A stretch of 34,349 nucleotides of DNA from Cyanobacteria bacterium SIG32 (GCA_015152455.1 SUTY01000010.1:1-34349); one strand, 5' to 3'; counted from the stretch's first letter, positions 6,646 through 14,483 are shown. Numbers and translations are program-made. Notes: a model not told the origin generated them from the letters alone.

Positions 6646-7377
6646 TTAAAACCTGCGCACATAGTAGTTTTTATCGTTTTTTAAAATGTTACGAATTTCA
6701 GTTAAGATAGGGTCAGAAAAATTTTTTGAAAGTATTTTTGCGGTTTTTTCTCTTATTGTATATTCATCAATTTTGCATGTTTGAATTAGTATAGTTTTGA
6801 TTATGTTAATGTCAAAATGATCAATTAATACATATATTGTTTCTAAGCACCAATAAAGTTTAAAGACTTCTTTGTTAACTTTATATTTACCGTCTTGAAA
6901 ATCGAATTGCTTAACTTTTTCTATCAAATTTTTGGTTAGAATAATTAATTCAGGACAAAAATATTGTGTGAAATGTGAATTACTTTGTAATATAGAGATT
7001 GCGGAAATAATATTTCTACAAACGTTAGAATTTACGTCTATAATGGCATTCAAAAGAATATTATAGATATTATTGTCGTAGAAATAGTTGATATATTGAT
7101 TATTTTCGACAAATTCAAGAAGTTTTAAAGATGTAGCTTCACGTATTTTACCGTCATGACCGACAAGATTTTTGGCAAGAATAATTGCTTCGTCTGTAGA
7201 ATTAAGGTGTTCAATTTTTAGGGCGGCTATTTGTTTTTGAGCAATATTGCCAGATTGAAGCAAGTTTATAATTTCACTATGAGGTAAATCATTTTCAAAA
7301 AGGCTTAATGCCTGATTGAAATTTTCATCAAGAGTTTCATAGTAAGTATTATTCTGATTTTGCAAGTTATTTGTCAT
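6646..7377 (-). CDS. HEAT/ARM-like helical repeat protein
   Basis: The 243-aa protein consists of repeated amphipathic helix pairs: LLQSGNIAQKQIAALKIEHL, DGKIREATSLKLLEFV, SNVCRNIISAISIL, YTIREKTAKILSKNF, NYYVRRF. This spacing fits HEAT or armadillo-type repeats, a protein-interaction scaffold. No enzyme motif or signal peptide is visible. The start has no Shine-Dalgarno; a TATATT box ends 8 nt upstream of ATG, suggesting a leaderless transcript. It is divergent from the small gene at 7464. Partner unknown. A second, more typical HEAT protein is at 28556. Confidence 0.7.
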   Translation of the reverse strand: MTNNLQNQNNTYYETLDENFNQALSLFENDLPHSEIINLLQSGNIAQKQIAALKIEHLNSTDEAIILAKNLVGHDGKIREATSLKLLEFVENNQYINYFYDNNIYNILLNAIIDVNSNVCRNIISAISILQSNSHFTQYFCPELIILTKNLIEKVKQFDFQDGKYKVNKEVFKLYWCLETIYVLIDHFDINIIKTILIQTCKIDEYTIREKTAKILSKNFSDPILTEIRNILKNDKNYYVRRF

Positions 7378-7410
7378 ATATTAATAATATAACATAAAGT
7401 TCAATGAAAT

Positions 7411-7439
7411 TTGCACAAATAACTGTTTTAATGTATTAT
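7411..7439 (+). promoter_or_regulatory. Promoter of the 58-aa gene
   Basis: TTGCAC (7411-7416), 17 bp, then TATTAT (7434-7439). It lies between divergent genes, with AGGAG and ATG 12-25 bp downstream. Confidence 0.55.
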
Positions 7440-7463
7440 ATTAGTTATGTAGGAGATTTACCC

Positions 7464-7640
7464 ATGCGCGAAATAGTAGCATTTTTTAAGAAAATATTTT
7501 TTATGAACAATAATAACGAAGCAAAAGTTGGCCTAAGCCAGTTTAAATCTGAACAAGAAATGCCGATTGAAAAGAAAAAACTAGAACTTAAATCATCAAA
7601 AGATATAAAAATATCAGATCTAATGCGCAGAAGTGCGTAA
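7464..7640 (+). CDS. Small basic protein, 58 aa, unknown function
   Basis: ATG at 7464 follows TAGGAGATTTACCC, a good ribosome site placed just after a predicted promoter; the longer frame opening at 7404 overlaps that promoter and is rejected. The protein begins with a short amphipathic basic helix (MREIVAFFKKIFFM) and continues with a Lys/Glu-rich segment ending SDLMRRSA. It may be membrane-peripheral. I recognise no family. It converges with cobO, and the two stop codons are adjacent. Confidence 0.5.
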   Translation: MREIVAFFKKIFFMNNNNEAKVGLSQFKSEQEMPIEKKKLELKSSKDIKISDLMRRSA

Positions 7641-8219
7641 TTAATACTCAATACCTTTTCTTGCAACAATTCCGGTATCCCAGTAGTGTTTTATCGGTTC
7701 AATTTTGGATACGAGATGTGCAACCTCGATAACTTTTTCGTGTGCATTTCTGCCAGTTAAGACGATTTCCATTTCTTCTGGTTTGTTTTTTAAAACGTCA
7801 ACTACTTCGTCAACATCAAGAATGCCTAAATCAATGGCAATATTCGCTTCATCTAAAATTATAAGTTGGTATTCGTCGTTTTGTATAGCTTTTTTAGCTA
7901 ATTCCCAGCCCTCTTTGATTGCTTTTTCATCAAGAGCATTTTGATTTTCTTTATATATTACTCTATCCAACCCTGCTTGCACAATTTTAAGGTTATCTTT
8001 GATTGTAGGTGATAAATTCATAAACGAATTTAGTTCGCCATAATCATTTCCACCTTTTGTGAACATAACAATAAGAACTTTCCAACATCTGCCCAAAGCT
8101 CTCATTGCAAGTCCCAAGGATGCAGTAGTTTTTCCTTTGCCATTTCCGGTATAAACTTGAATGTAACCGTGTTGTGCCCAATTAGGGTTTATTAAATTAT
8201 TTTCGCATTTGTTATTCAT
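7641..8219 (-). CDS. cobO: Corrinoid (cob(I)alamin) adenosyltransferase, CobO/BtuR type
   Basis: The enzyme transfers the adenosyl group of ATP to cob(I)alamin or cob(I)yrinate diamide, making coenzyme B12. Motifs are the P-loop VYTGNGKGKTTASLG near the N-terminus, then MFTKGG, and LIILDEANIAIDLG, typical of the CobA/CobO/BtuR family. The length is about 192 aa. Two ATGs are possible (8225 and 8219). TATAAT ends only two bases before the first, so the second would sit at the transcription start and a leaderless message is likely. No other cobalamin genes are nearby, so it probably adenosylates salvaged corrinoids. Confidence 0.92.
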   Translation of the reverse strand: MNNKCENNLINPNWAQHGYIQVYTGNGKGKTTASLGLAMRALGRCWKVLIVMFTKGGNDYGELNSFMNLSPTIKDNLKIVQAGLDRVIYKENQNALDEKAIKEGWELAKKAIQNDEYQLIILDEANIAIDLGILDVDEVVDVLKNKPEEMEIVLTGRNAHEKVIEVAHLVSKIEPIKHYWDTGIVARKGIEY

Positions 8220-8227
8220 GTGCATTT

Positions 8228-8237
8228 ATTATATATT
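8228..8237. promoter_or_regulatory. Overlapping divergent -10 boxes of cobO and the formyl-THF cyclo-ligase
   Basis: TATAAT on the minus strand (8233-8228) overlaps TATATT on the plus strand (8232-8237). Each box ends a few bases before a start codon (8219 minus, 8244 plus). RNA polymerase cannot occupy both at once, so the two genes probably compete. Confidence 0.5.
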
Positions 8238-8243
8238 AAAAAA

Positions 8244-8747
8244 ATGAAGAGTAAAACTGATTTAAGATTATATGCAAAAGAATTGAGAAAATCTCTCGAT
8301 ATTCAATTATTGAGTGAAAATTTTGTTGATCATATTAGACAGTTGGATATTTATATATCTGCAAAAAATGTAATGCTTTTTTATCCCACAAAGTATGAAA
8401 TTGATCTTAGAGCTTTGTTAAATGATGATAAAAATTTCTTCTTGCCAAAGGTAAATGGTCAAAATCTTTTGGTCTGCCCAGTCACAGAAAATATGGAAAA
8501 ATCTATATATAATATAATGGAACCTTGTTCAGAACCTGTTGATTGTAAAATTTTGGATCTAGTAATTGTCCCAGCTTTGATGGCTGATAAACAGGGGTTT
8601 CGGCTAGGATATGGCGGTGGTTTCTACGATCGTTTTTTGAAAAAATGTGACGCCAAGACCATTTCACTTGTGGCTAAACAATTATATATAGATAAATTAC
8701 CTATAGATGAATTTGATGTCAAAATTGATAAAATTATTGTAAAATGA
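8244..8747 (+). CDS. 5-formyltetrahydrofolate cyclo-ligase
   Basis: This enzyme converts 5-formyl-THF plus ATP to 5,10-methenyl-THF, returning a folate storage form to one-carbon metabolism. The signature is QGFRLGYGGGFYDRFLKK near the C-terminus; the N-terminal LRLYAKELRKSL is also typical of the family. At 167 aa it is slightly short, as in many small-genome members. The start at 8244 is chosen because TATATT ends exactly 6 nt upstream and there is no Shine-Dalgarno; an in-frame ATG at 8220 lies before the promoter. Confidence 0.92.
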   Translation: MKSKTDLRLYAKELRKSLDIQLLSENFVDHIRQLDIYISAKNVMLFYPTKYEIDLRALLNDDKNFFLPKVNGQNLLVCPVTENMEKSIYNIMEPCSEPVDCKILDLVIVPALMADKQGFRLGYGGGFYDRFLKKCDAKTISLVAKQLYIDKLPIDEFDVKIDKIIVK

Positions 8748-8749
8748 AA

Positions 8750-8776
8750 AAGGACTCACATCTTAAGTGAGTCCTT
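8750..8776 (-). terminator. Terminator of the 172-aa gene
   Basis: AAGGACTCAC and GTGAGTCCTT form a 10-bp stem around seven bases. The T run follows on the minus strand (CCTTTTTCATTTT), so it mainly serves the minus-strand gene ending at 8826. It begins just after the cyclo-ligase stop. Confidence 0.75.
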
Positions 8777-8825
8777 AAAATTGGTTAGTTAAGGATAGGA
8801 TAAAAAAATTGTTTTGTCTAAATTA

Positions 8826-9344
8826 TTAGCCTACATAATTTGGCTTAAACATTTCTACACCTTTCTTTTCAGCTTCTTTAGTGCTTTCAAGTTCGGTTTC
8901 TGCCATTTTTAAAGCAGTTTCAATTTTTTGTTTTTCTTGAACAAGTTCTTTTTCTTGTTGATTTAATAATTTAGCTTCTTGTTTAGCAAATCTTTCAAGC
9001 TCTTGTTTGTACAAGTTTTGTTGAATCCATTGTTGATACATCATTTGTGAATTTGGATCCATTTGAGCCATTTGTTGTGCTAACATTGGTTGCATACCAG
9101 TAAAATTCATTTGTGCATTTTGAATTGCCATGTTATGAGAATACTGCATGTACATCATTGATCTACCAAACATAGAACAAGGCGTATTCATCATATCATA
9201 GATGGAAACATTGCCGTCAGCGATATTAGCTGCATATTGTTGCAAATCGCTAATCTTTCTTGTGATTTCTTGTAACCTAGCCTGATAATTGAATATGCGG
9301 CTGGTTAAATCATGCTTCCGAGCGGTGAACATTAAAATAGCCAT
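8826..9344 (-). CDS. 172-aa helical, Met/Gln-rich protein of unknown function
   Basis: I do not recognise a family. Residues 1-40 form a helix (MAILMFTARKHDLTSRIFNY, then QARLQEITRKISDLQQYAANIADG). The middle (50-105) is unusually rich in Met, Gln, Asn and Tyr (SMMYMQYSHNMAIQNAQMNF, QMMYQQWIQQN). Residues 110-160 are a Lys/Glu/Gln coiled coil. There is no signal peptide or membrane span. ATG follows GGTAGGAG. The helix-MQ-coil organisation recalls small needle or translocon accessory proteins, but that is impression only. It carries a one-base-shifted version of the shared promoter seen at 530, 10242 and 32615. Confidence 0.75.
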   Translation of the reverse strand: MAILMFTARKHDLTSRIFNYQARLQEITRKISDLQQYAANIADGNVSIYDMMNTPCSMFGRSMMYMQYSHNMAIQNAQMNFTGMQPMLAQQMAQMDPNSQMMYQQWIQQNLYKQELERFAKQEAKLLNQQEKELVQEKQKIETALKMAETELESTKEAEKKGVEMFKPNYVG

Positions 9345-9383
9345 CGTCGTAACTCCTACCTTTAAATAACTAACCTTTTTTAA

Positions 9384-9456
9384 CCTTACATCTTAATAAA
9401 AACATGCAACTCTCAAGAATTGCATGTTTTTCCAGGTTTTGTTAAGTTTTGTTACA
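9384..9456 (-). promoter_or_regulatory. Shared-architecture promoter of the 172-aa gene (copy C)
   Basis: On the minus strand, TGTAAC (start 9456) and CTTAAC (9446) lie 10 bp apart, 50 and 40 bp upstream of CATGTTTTTATTAAGATGTAAG (start 9406). This is the copy A/B/D pattern shifted by one base, with two extra bases in the core. It overlaps the clpP terminator, so its independent status is less certain than for the other copies. Confidence 0.5.
9398..9431 (-). terminator. clpP terminator overlapping the copy C promoter core
   Basis: AAAAACATGCAA and TTGCATGTTTTT are a perfect 12-bp inverted repeat around 10 bases. On the minus strand it lies 29 bp after the clpP stop and ends in TTTTTATT. The downstream arm is the CATGTTTTT of the promoter core for the next gene. 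Confidence 0.75.
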
Positions 9457-9459
9457 AAC

Positions 9460-10074
9460 TTATTTATTTTCTCTTGTTACAACTTTGTCTATAAGTCCAT
9501 ATTCAAGCGCTTGTTGGGCTGTTAAGAAGTGATCACGTTCACAATCTTCTTTTACCTTTTCATATGGTTGTCCAGAGTTTTCTGCCATAATAGAAATTAA
9601 CATTTCTTTCATACGCATAATTTCTTTAGCTTCAATTTCAATATCTGTAGCTTGACCTTTTGCGCCACCTAAAGGTTGGTGAATCATAACTCTTGCATTT
9701 GGTAATGCCATTCTTTTACCTTTTGCACCTGAGCATAACAAGAAAGCGCCCATTGATGCCGCATCACCTAAGCAGATTGTAGAAACATCAGATTTTATTA
9801 ACTGCATAGTATCATATATTGCCATACCTGCAGTAATAACACCACCAGGACTGTTAATATATAACATAATATCTTTTTCACTATTTTCGCTATCTAATAA
9901 TAATAGTTGTGCAACAACGGAATTTGCAACTTCATCATCTATTTCAGTGCCCAAAAAGATAATTCTTTCTCTTAAAAGTCTTGAAAAAATATCAAAAGAA
10001 CGTTCGCCTCTAGATGACGCTTCAATAACAGTTGGGACATAGCCCATAATTTTCATATAAGTTTGTTGATCCAT
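9460..10074 (-). CDS. clpP: ATP-dependent Clp protease proteolytic subunit
   Basis: ClpP forms the 14-mer serine-protease chamber fed by ClpX/ClpA/ClpC. The catalytic triad is visible: Ser107 in [11 protein letters not shown], His132 in [10 protein letters not shown], and Asp181 in [29 protein letters not shown] and EYGLIDKV are family hallmarks. The length of 204 aa is normal, with AGGAGAG before ATG. clpX and tig are not adjacent. Note that the neighbouring genes on both sides carry the shared promoter, but clpP itself does not. Confidence 0.97.
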   Translation of the reverse strand: MDQQTYMKIMGYVPTVIEASSRGERSFDIFSRLLRERIIFLGTEIDDEVANSVVAQLLLLDSENSEKDIMLYINSPGGVITAGMAIYDTMQLIKSDVSTICLGDAASMGAFLLCSGAKGKRMALPNARVMIHQPLGGAKGQATDIEIEAKEIMRMKEMLISIMAENSGQPYEKVKEDCERDHFLTAQQALEYGLIDKVVTRENK

Positions 10075-10147
10075 AATTCACTCTCCTAATAAATTTATTA
10101 TATCACAAACCTTTAAAAATCATCATTCACAAAGTGTATTATAACAA

Positions 10148-10216
10148 TGTTAACAAATGTAACGAAATAAATCATTGCTGAAATTGGTTAATTTTACATG
10201 TTTTTATATATGTAAG
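10148..10216 (+). promoter_or_regulatory. Shared-architecture promoter of the 130-aa gene (copy B)
   Basis: TGTTAAC (10148) and TGTAAC (10158) start 49 and 39 bp upstream of CATGTTTTTATATATGTAAG (10197-10216). GAAATTGG is 17 bp upstream of the core. Every distance equals that in front of the 564-aa gene, and the leaders after the core are also similar (both end in CAGAG-N-AATG). Here the core is itself flanked by TTACAT/ATGTAA. Confidence 0.65.
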
Positions 10217-10241
10217 AGAGATAAAACAAGAGGACAGAGCA

Positions 10242-10634
10242 ATGGCTATTTCAAACATTCACGAAACTTTATTAATGTACACAAAGCAAAAATCTGTAAT
10301 TAATGAACAGTTATCAGAAGTAATGTTCGATATGATGTCAGCATCAAGACAGACTGCCGAAAAGCAACAACAGTATAATCAAAAGTGCCAAGATGCTTAT
10401 TATGATCCTGAGTATGGTTATGGTACAGATGAATATATGGTGATTGTAGAAGGCTATGAGAATGATCATTTGTTCGACTTAGCAGTTCTTGAATCTTGGG
10501 AGTCTGAATTAGAAATGAAGAAAAATAATTTAGAAACAAGATTGAATGAAATTTCAGCTTTTGAAAGTAGTTGGACTAAATTATTACAAAACAATATCAA
10601 AAAAGATTTCTCATACGGTTCAGCTGGACAGTAA
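10242..10634 (+). CDS. 130-aa coiled-coil protein of unknown function
   Basis: No family recognised. The N-terminal helix (MAISNIHETLLMYTKQKSVI and on to about 45) is followed by a Tyr/Asp/Gly-rich turn (YYDPEYGYGTDEYM, about 52-65). A second long helix then runs from about 70 to 120 (LESWESELEMKKNNLETRLN). A helical hairpin of this size without a signal peptide resembles export-apparatus stalk or needle-type proteins, but similarity is only architectural. Its promoter is nearly identical to that of the 564-aa gene. A strong terminator follows, so it is monocistronic. Confidence 0.75.
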   Translation: MAISNIHETLLMYTKQKSVINEQLSEVMFDMMSASRQTAEKQQQYNQKCQDAYYDPEYGYGTDEYMVIVEGYENDHLFDLAVLESWESELEMKKNNLETRLNEISAFESSWTKLLQNNIKKDFSYGSAGQ

Positions 10635-10641
10635 AAAGTTT

Positions 10642-10671
10642 AAAAAAGCGAGCTTCAAAGCTCGCTTTTTT
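10642..10671 (+). terminator. Terminator after the 130-aa gene
   Basis: AAAAAAGCGAGCT/AGCTCGCTTTTTT forms a 13-bp stem with a TCAA loop and T tail. The -10 box of the next gene (TATTAT, 10676-10681) begins right after it. Confidence 0.9.
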
Positions 10672-10675
10672 ATTG

Positions 10676-10681
10676 TATTAT
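10676..10681 (+). promoter_or_regulatory. -10 box of the DUF3326 gene
   Basis: TATTAT ends 6 nt before the ATG at 10688, so transcription would begin at or within one base of the start codon. There is no Shine-Dalgarno. Confidence 0.45.
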
Positions 10682-10687
10682 ATATTT

Positions 10688-11662
10688 ATGTTAGAAAATG
10701 GTGAAAAATTAGGTGCTTTTATTGTTCCAACAGGCATAGGTGCTTCTATTGGTGGTTATGCTGGAGATGCAAGTGTTTGGGCAAGAAAGTTTGCAAAAGT
10801 TTCTAAATTAATAGTAAATCCGAACGTTGTTAATGCGGGAGGGTTTTCTGGTATAACAGAAAATATGTTATATGTTGAAGGTTACACGTTAGATAGCTTT
10901 TTTAAAGGGCAGGTTACTCTTAAAGCGTCAAAAGAAAATAAAATCGGTATTGTTTTCGATAAAAGTATCCCATTAGATGTTTTGAATGTCCATATAAATA
11001 CTATGAATGCGGTTAGAATGGTTTATGGTGTCAATATTATTGGTTATGAAATTACTGAAAACGAAGTTGGTGTAGAATTTTTTATGACGGAAGTTGGAAC
11101 TTCTGTTGGTAAGGTTAAAAATATTAAAACCCTAAAAACTGCATCTGAAAAACTTCTAGATAAGGGTGCAAATGCTATTGCAATTGTTTGTATGTTTGAT
11201 GATCCGGAAAATGAAAATACGGATTATGCAAAGGGGCTTGGTGCAGATCCTGTTGGTGGAGTTGAAGCAATATTATCACATTACATATCTAAAGAATTAA
11301 AAGTTCCTTGCGCGCATTCTCCTGCGTTTGATGACTATTCAATTTCGTCAGATATTGTTAATCCAAAGTCTGCATCTGAATATATTACACCAACATTTTT
11401 ACCTTGTATTTTGTTAGGATTATCTGATGCTCCTTTAATTGGGGGTGAAATTGATATTTCACAAGTGGATTATCTTGTAATGCCTTATAATGCTTTGGGT
11501 TCAACACCTGTGTTTGAAGCCTTAAAACGAAACATTCCTGTTTATGCGATAAAAGAAAATTCAACAGAATTAAATATTACAAATGAAATTTTGCATAAAA
11601 ATAACAAAATAATTCTTGTTGATACATATCAGCAATGTTTGGAATTAATCACAAAGAGCTAA
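10688..11662 (+). CDS. DUF3326 family protein
   Basis: The sequence opens LGAFIVPTGIGASIGGYAGDASVWARKF and includes GLGADPVGGVEAILSHYISK, VPCAHSPAFDD and ISQVDYLVMPYNALGSTPVFEALKRNIPVYAI. This conserved Gly/Asp-rich pattern is that of DUF3326, a cytoplasmic family frequent in cyanobacteria, with no established function known to me. It is full length at 324 aa. ATG at 10688 is preferred to an upstream in-frame ATG because the latter overlaps the promoter and terminator. Its 3' end overlaps convergent murI by 18 bp. Confidence 0.85.
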   Translation: MLENGEKLGAFIVPTGIGASIGGYAGDASVWARKFAKVSKLIVNPNVVNAGGFSGITENMLYVEGYTLDSFFKGQVTLKASKENKIGIVFDKSIPLDVLNVHINTMNAVRMVYGVNIIGYEITENEVGVEFFMTEVGTSVGKVKNIKTLKTASEKLLDKGANAIAIVCMFDDPENENTDYAKGLGADPVGGVEAILSHYISKELKVPCAHSPAFDDYSISSDIVNPKSASEYITPTFLPCILLGLSDAPLIGGEIDISQVDYLVMPYNALGSTPVFEALKRNIPVYAIKENSTELNITNEILHKNNKIILVDTYQQCLELITKS

Positions 11663-12463
11663 AGTCGGAATAGTCTTAATATCATAGAACATTTTTGCAG
11701 ATTCTTTGAAGTTTTCTGGAGATGCGCTAACATATATTTCTTCAATACTTTGTGAGTTCTCAGCTAAATTGTTTTTAATTAAATCGTTTTTAATAAATTC
11801 AGCAAAGTATTCACTTGGGTCTATAAATAAATCATTTTGTTGTGCAAATTTATTTAAAACTTTGCTTAAATAAGGATAGTGTGTGCAACCAAGAATAATT
11901 TTTTCTGGTTTATATTCAAGCATCTCGTTTAATTTTTCTTGGATTTGTAAGATACTTTGAGGTTGGTTTATTCTGTGTTCTTCTACAATTCTAACCCATT
12001 CTGGACAAGCTATTTGTATAACTTCCATATCAGGATTGTGTTTTTGAATTTCTTGTTTATAAACGTTAGATTTTATAGTTGCAGGAGTTGCAAATACCCC
12101 AATTTTTTTTACAGGAAGTTGTGCAAAAATATTGGCAGCAGACTGTATAATAGGATATATTTTAACGTTGTATTTGTCTTTGATTTTGTCATAAATAACA
12201 GATGAAGTTGTGTTGCAAGCCATTACAACTGCTTTTACATTTTTAGATAAAAAGAAATTGAAAATGTTATCAGCGTATTCAAGAAGTTCAGCTTCTGTTT
12301 TTTCGCCATAAGGCATATGTTTAGTATCGCCAAAATAGATATAGTTTTCCTCTGGCAGTAGTGATTTTAGTTTGGTATAAACAGTTAATCCTCCGACTCC
12401 CGAGTCAAAAAAAGCTATTGGTCTATTTGTTGTCTTTAAAGTAATTTTGGACTCCTTCAGCAA
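11645..12463 (-). CDS. murI: Glutamate racemase
   Basis: MurI makes D-glutamate for peptidoglycan. The two catalytic cysteines are in VVMACNTTS (Cys83 from the upstream-most start) and ILGCTHYPY. PIAFFDSGVGGLTVY is the N-terminal signature and GDTKHMPYG the substrate loop. The gene overlaps the end of the cell-wall amidase gene by 41 bp, indicating coupled translation. No ATG lies near the expected start. Candidates are TTG at 12463, or an ATT at 12445 that sits 6 nt after the only Shine-Dalgarno (AAGGAG). The product would be 266-272 aa. Confidence 0.93.
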   Translation of the reverse strand: MLKESKITLKTTNRPIAFFDSGVGGLTVYTKLKSLLPEENYIYFGDTKHMPYGEKTEAELLEYADNIFNFFLSKNVKAVVMACNTTSSVIYDKIKDKYNVKIYPIIQSAANIFAQLPVKKIGVFATPATIKSNVYKQEIQKHNPDMEVIQIACPEWVRIVEEHRINQPQSILQIQEKLNEMLEYKPEKIILGCTHYPYLSKVLNKFAQQNDLFIDPSEYFAEFIKNDLIKNNLAENSQSIEEIYVSASPENFKESAKMFYDIKTIPTLALCD

Positions 12464-14246
12464 TTGCTTTTGCTGTTGCTTGTTTGCGTTTTTCGCTTAC
12501 AAGTTCTGCTCTTTCTTCTGCGTTTGACAAAAATCCGATTTCGACTAATATCGCAGGTGATGTTGTATGATTTATAACATAAAATTTAGATTTAAACAAG
12601 CCACGATTATTTGCTTTTACGTTGCTTGCCATAGATGCGTGTACGGTTTGCGCAAGAGAAAGACTTTCCTGGCGATAGTAATGGGTTTCAACCCCAGTTA
12701 TTGCAGGTTTTTCACTGGAATTTACGTGGATACTTACAAAAATATCAGGTTGAATATCTTCGCTAAATTCGACACGTTCTTGAAGTGAAACGGTTGCATC
12801 ATCTTCTCTTGTCATATGAACAATATATCCTTGTTTTGTAAGGATTTCTTGAACTCGTTTTGAAACGTCTAAGGTTATATCTTTTTCTGTAATTTCGCCT
12901 CTTATAGCACCACAATCATTACCACCGTGTCCTGGGTCTAAAACTATTGTTCTAGTACCATTTTTGAATACAGGTTTTGTGCGTTTTGGTTCTGTTATTT
13001 GGACTTTAAGGGTTTTTCCGTCGGCTCCGATATAGGTATTTACAAAGGTATCTGGTTCTGTAGGAATGGAATATTTTAGTCCTATATTAGGTAACAATTC
13101 AAATGTTCCTTTGGAAAAATATGTATTTTTATATGTTTGAAGATAGGTTTCTTCGTTATATCTTGCAACGTTGTAGAGATAGATCGTTAAATTAGTTTCA
13201 GTTCGTTCTACGCTTTTTACTATTGGATGATTGAATGATAGTATCATAGAACTTGTTTGATTGCTCGTTTTTTCTTTGTTGTATGCGATTACGTCACTTG
13301 AATTTGTAAATAAAGTAGAAGGAACTATTTTGTCTTTATGAGCAATTAATATAGATTGATTGTCTGTAGAATAAATTGGAAGATATTTCCAAACATCAGG
13401 TGTAGTTATAACAATACGTGCTTTATTAACTTCAAATTGACCAATTTTTACAGTATCAGTTTCGTTAAGTTTGTGTTCGGAGTTTCTTATTTCACGATTA
13501 ACTACAGTATTAGGGATATCATAAACGATTCTGTTAGGGTTACTTAGTATGAGAGGTTTTTCAATTGTAACTGAACCGAATCCGCTTAATAAAATTCCAT
13601 TTTCTCTTGGTGTAATGCTGTTAATATAATACTTTGTATTTAATTTCAAATCTTTTTTTACTAACGTTGGTTCGTCCATCTTTTGATCAGATGTCGTATT
13701 AAAGGCTTGTTGAATTTGGTCAACCATAGTTTCTTGAGGAGTATTATCTGGGACTTCAACAGTTAAATATTCATAAAAATCGCTTGCAGAGGAGTGTTCA
13801 TCTCTGTATGTTTTATGAAAATATTGATCATCAAGTTTTGTGTCATTTATTTTAATAAATAGGTTGTTTTTAAGTCTAAGGAATTTTATATTTGAAGGAT
13901 TGAAGTCTTCTTCATAATACATTACAACTCGGACTACGTTGGGATCTGTTGAGAATTGATTAATTTTAATTTCCTTAATGCCTTTGGTGTTAAAATTCCA
14001 ATCTTGTTTAGGAATTGTTAGTATAGAGGAAGGAATGTCAAAATAAGCACGTCTTGGATTGTCTAATTCAATTAGTTTGATTGTATTTAAAACAGGTTGA
14101 GTTGATTCATCTTGTATGTTTAAGACAATTAACGAATTTGAAGTGTCGAAATTTGCTGCCGTTATTTTGAAAAGGTCTTCGGCTTTAGCAAATTGGGTGA
14201 ATATCGAAATAAAAAGTATAATAAAGATTAGAAATAATTTTTTCAT
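12423..14246 (-). CDS. N-acetylmuramoyl-L-alanine amidase with AMIN domains
   Basis: This exported peptidoglycan hydrolase cuts the lactyl-amide bond between N-acetylmuramic acid and the stem peptide, as in daughter-cell separation. Residues 1-22 are a signal peptide (MKKLFLIFIILFISIF, cleavage after FAKA). AMIN-like beta domains follow at about 28-140 and 205-300. The C-terminal Amidase_3 domain from about 430 carries the zinc ligands in VLDPGHGGND, a Glu in the following helix (EKDITLD), IFVSIHVNS, and the catalytic Glu in ILVEIGFLSN. The length of 607 aa resembles cyanobacterial AmiC-type proteins. TATAAT ends 8 nt before ATG, so the transcript is probably leaderless. It is translationally coupled to murI. 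Confidence 0.93.
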   Translation of the reverse strand: MKKLFLIFIILFISIFTQFAKAEDLFKITAANFDTSNSLIVLNIQDESTQPVLNTIKLIELDNPRRAYFDIPSSILTIPKQDWNFNTKGIKEIKINQFSTDPNVVRVVMYYEEDFNPSNIKFLRLKNNLFIKINDTKLDDQYFHKTYRDEHSSASDFYEYLTVEVPDNTPQETMVDQIQQAFNTTSDQKMDEPTLVKKDLKLNTKYYINSITPRENGILLSGFGSVTIEKPLILSNPNRIVYDIPNTVVNREIRNSEHKLNETDTVKIGQFEVNKARIVITTPDVWKYLPIYSTDNQSILIAHKDKIVPSTLFTNSSDVIAYNKEKTSNQTSSMILSFNHPIVKSVERTETNLTIYLYNVARYNEETYLQTYKNTYFSKGTFELLPNIGLKYSIPTEPDTFVNTYIGADGKTLKVQITEPKRTKPVFKNGTRTIVLDPGHGGNDCGAIRGEITEKDITLDVSKRVQEILTKQGYIVHMTREDDATVSLQERVEFSEDIQPDIFVSIHVNSSEKPAITGVETHYYRQESLSLAQTVHASMASNVKANNRGLFKSKFYVINHTTSPAILVEIGFLSNAEERAELVSEKRKQATAKAIAEGVQNYFKDNK

Positions 14247-14288
14247 ATTCTTTTATTATATATTCAATATTAAATTCAATCAAATTGT

Positions 14289-14483
14289 TTAAATAATGTT
14301 ATATTTGCCAGCTAAGTATGCAACTTCAGTTCGATCACTACATTCAAAACGTCTAATAAGTGCGCTGACGTGTGCTTTTACTGTATGATGACTAATTGAT
14401 AACACTTTCCCAATTTGCTTGTTGTTGTATCCTTTGACTAAATAAAAAAGTACATCTTTTTCTCTATCAGATAATTTGTCCAT
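14289..14483 (-). CDS. Stand-alone LuxR/GerE-type HTH protein, 64 aa
   Basis: The whole protein is one LuxR-type DNA-binding domain: LSDREKDVLFYLVKGYNNKQ, then IGKVLSISHHTVKAHVSALI, then DRTEVAYL. There is no receiver or ligand-binding domain. GerE-like single-domain regulators exist in other phyla. It resembles the output domain of the response regulator at 23141 (shared HT-KAHV and DRT positions). ATG follows AAAGGAAT. It is downstream of and opposite to the tRNA gene, and 42 bp upstream of the amidase gene. Target genes are unknown. Confidence 0.88.
   Translation of the reverse strand: MDKLSDREKDVLFYLVKGYNNKQIGKVLSISHHTVKAHVSALIRRFECSDRTEVAYLAGKYNII

Noticed and set aside
7404-7463. Longer N-terminus of the small basic protein
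   Set aside because: The extra 20 codons cover the predicted promoter and start before the transcription start; ATG 7464 has AGGAG.
8219-8244. Cobalamin riboswitch before cobO
   Set aside because: Only 24 bp separate the divergent start codons, which is far too short.
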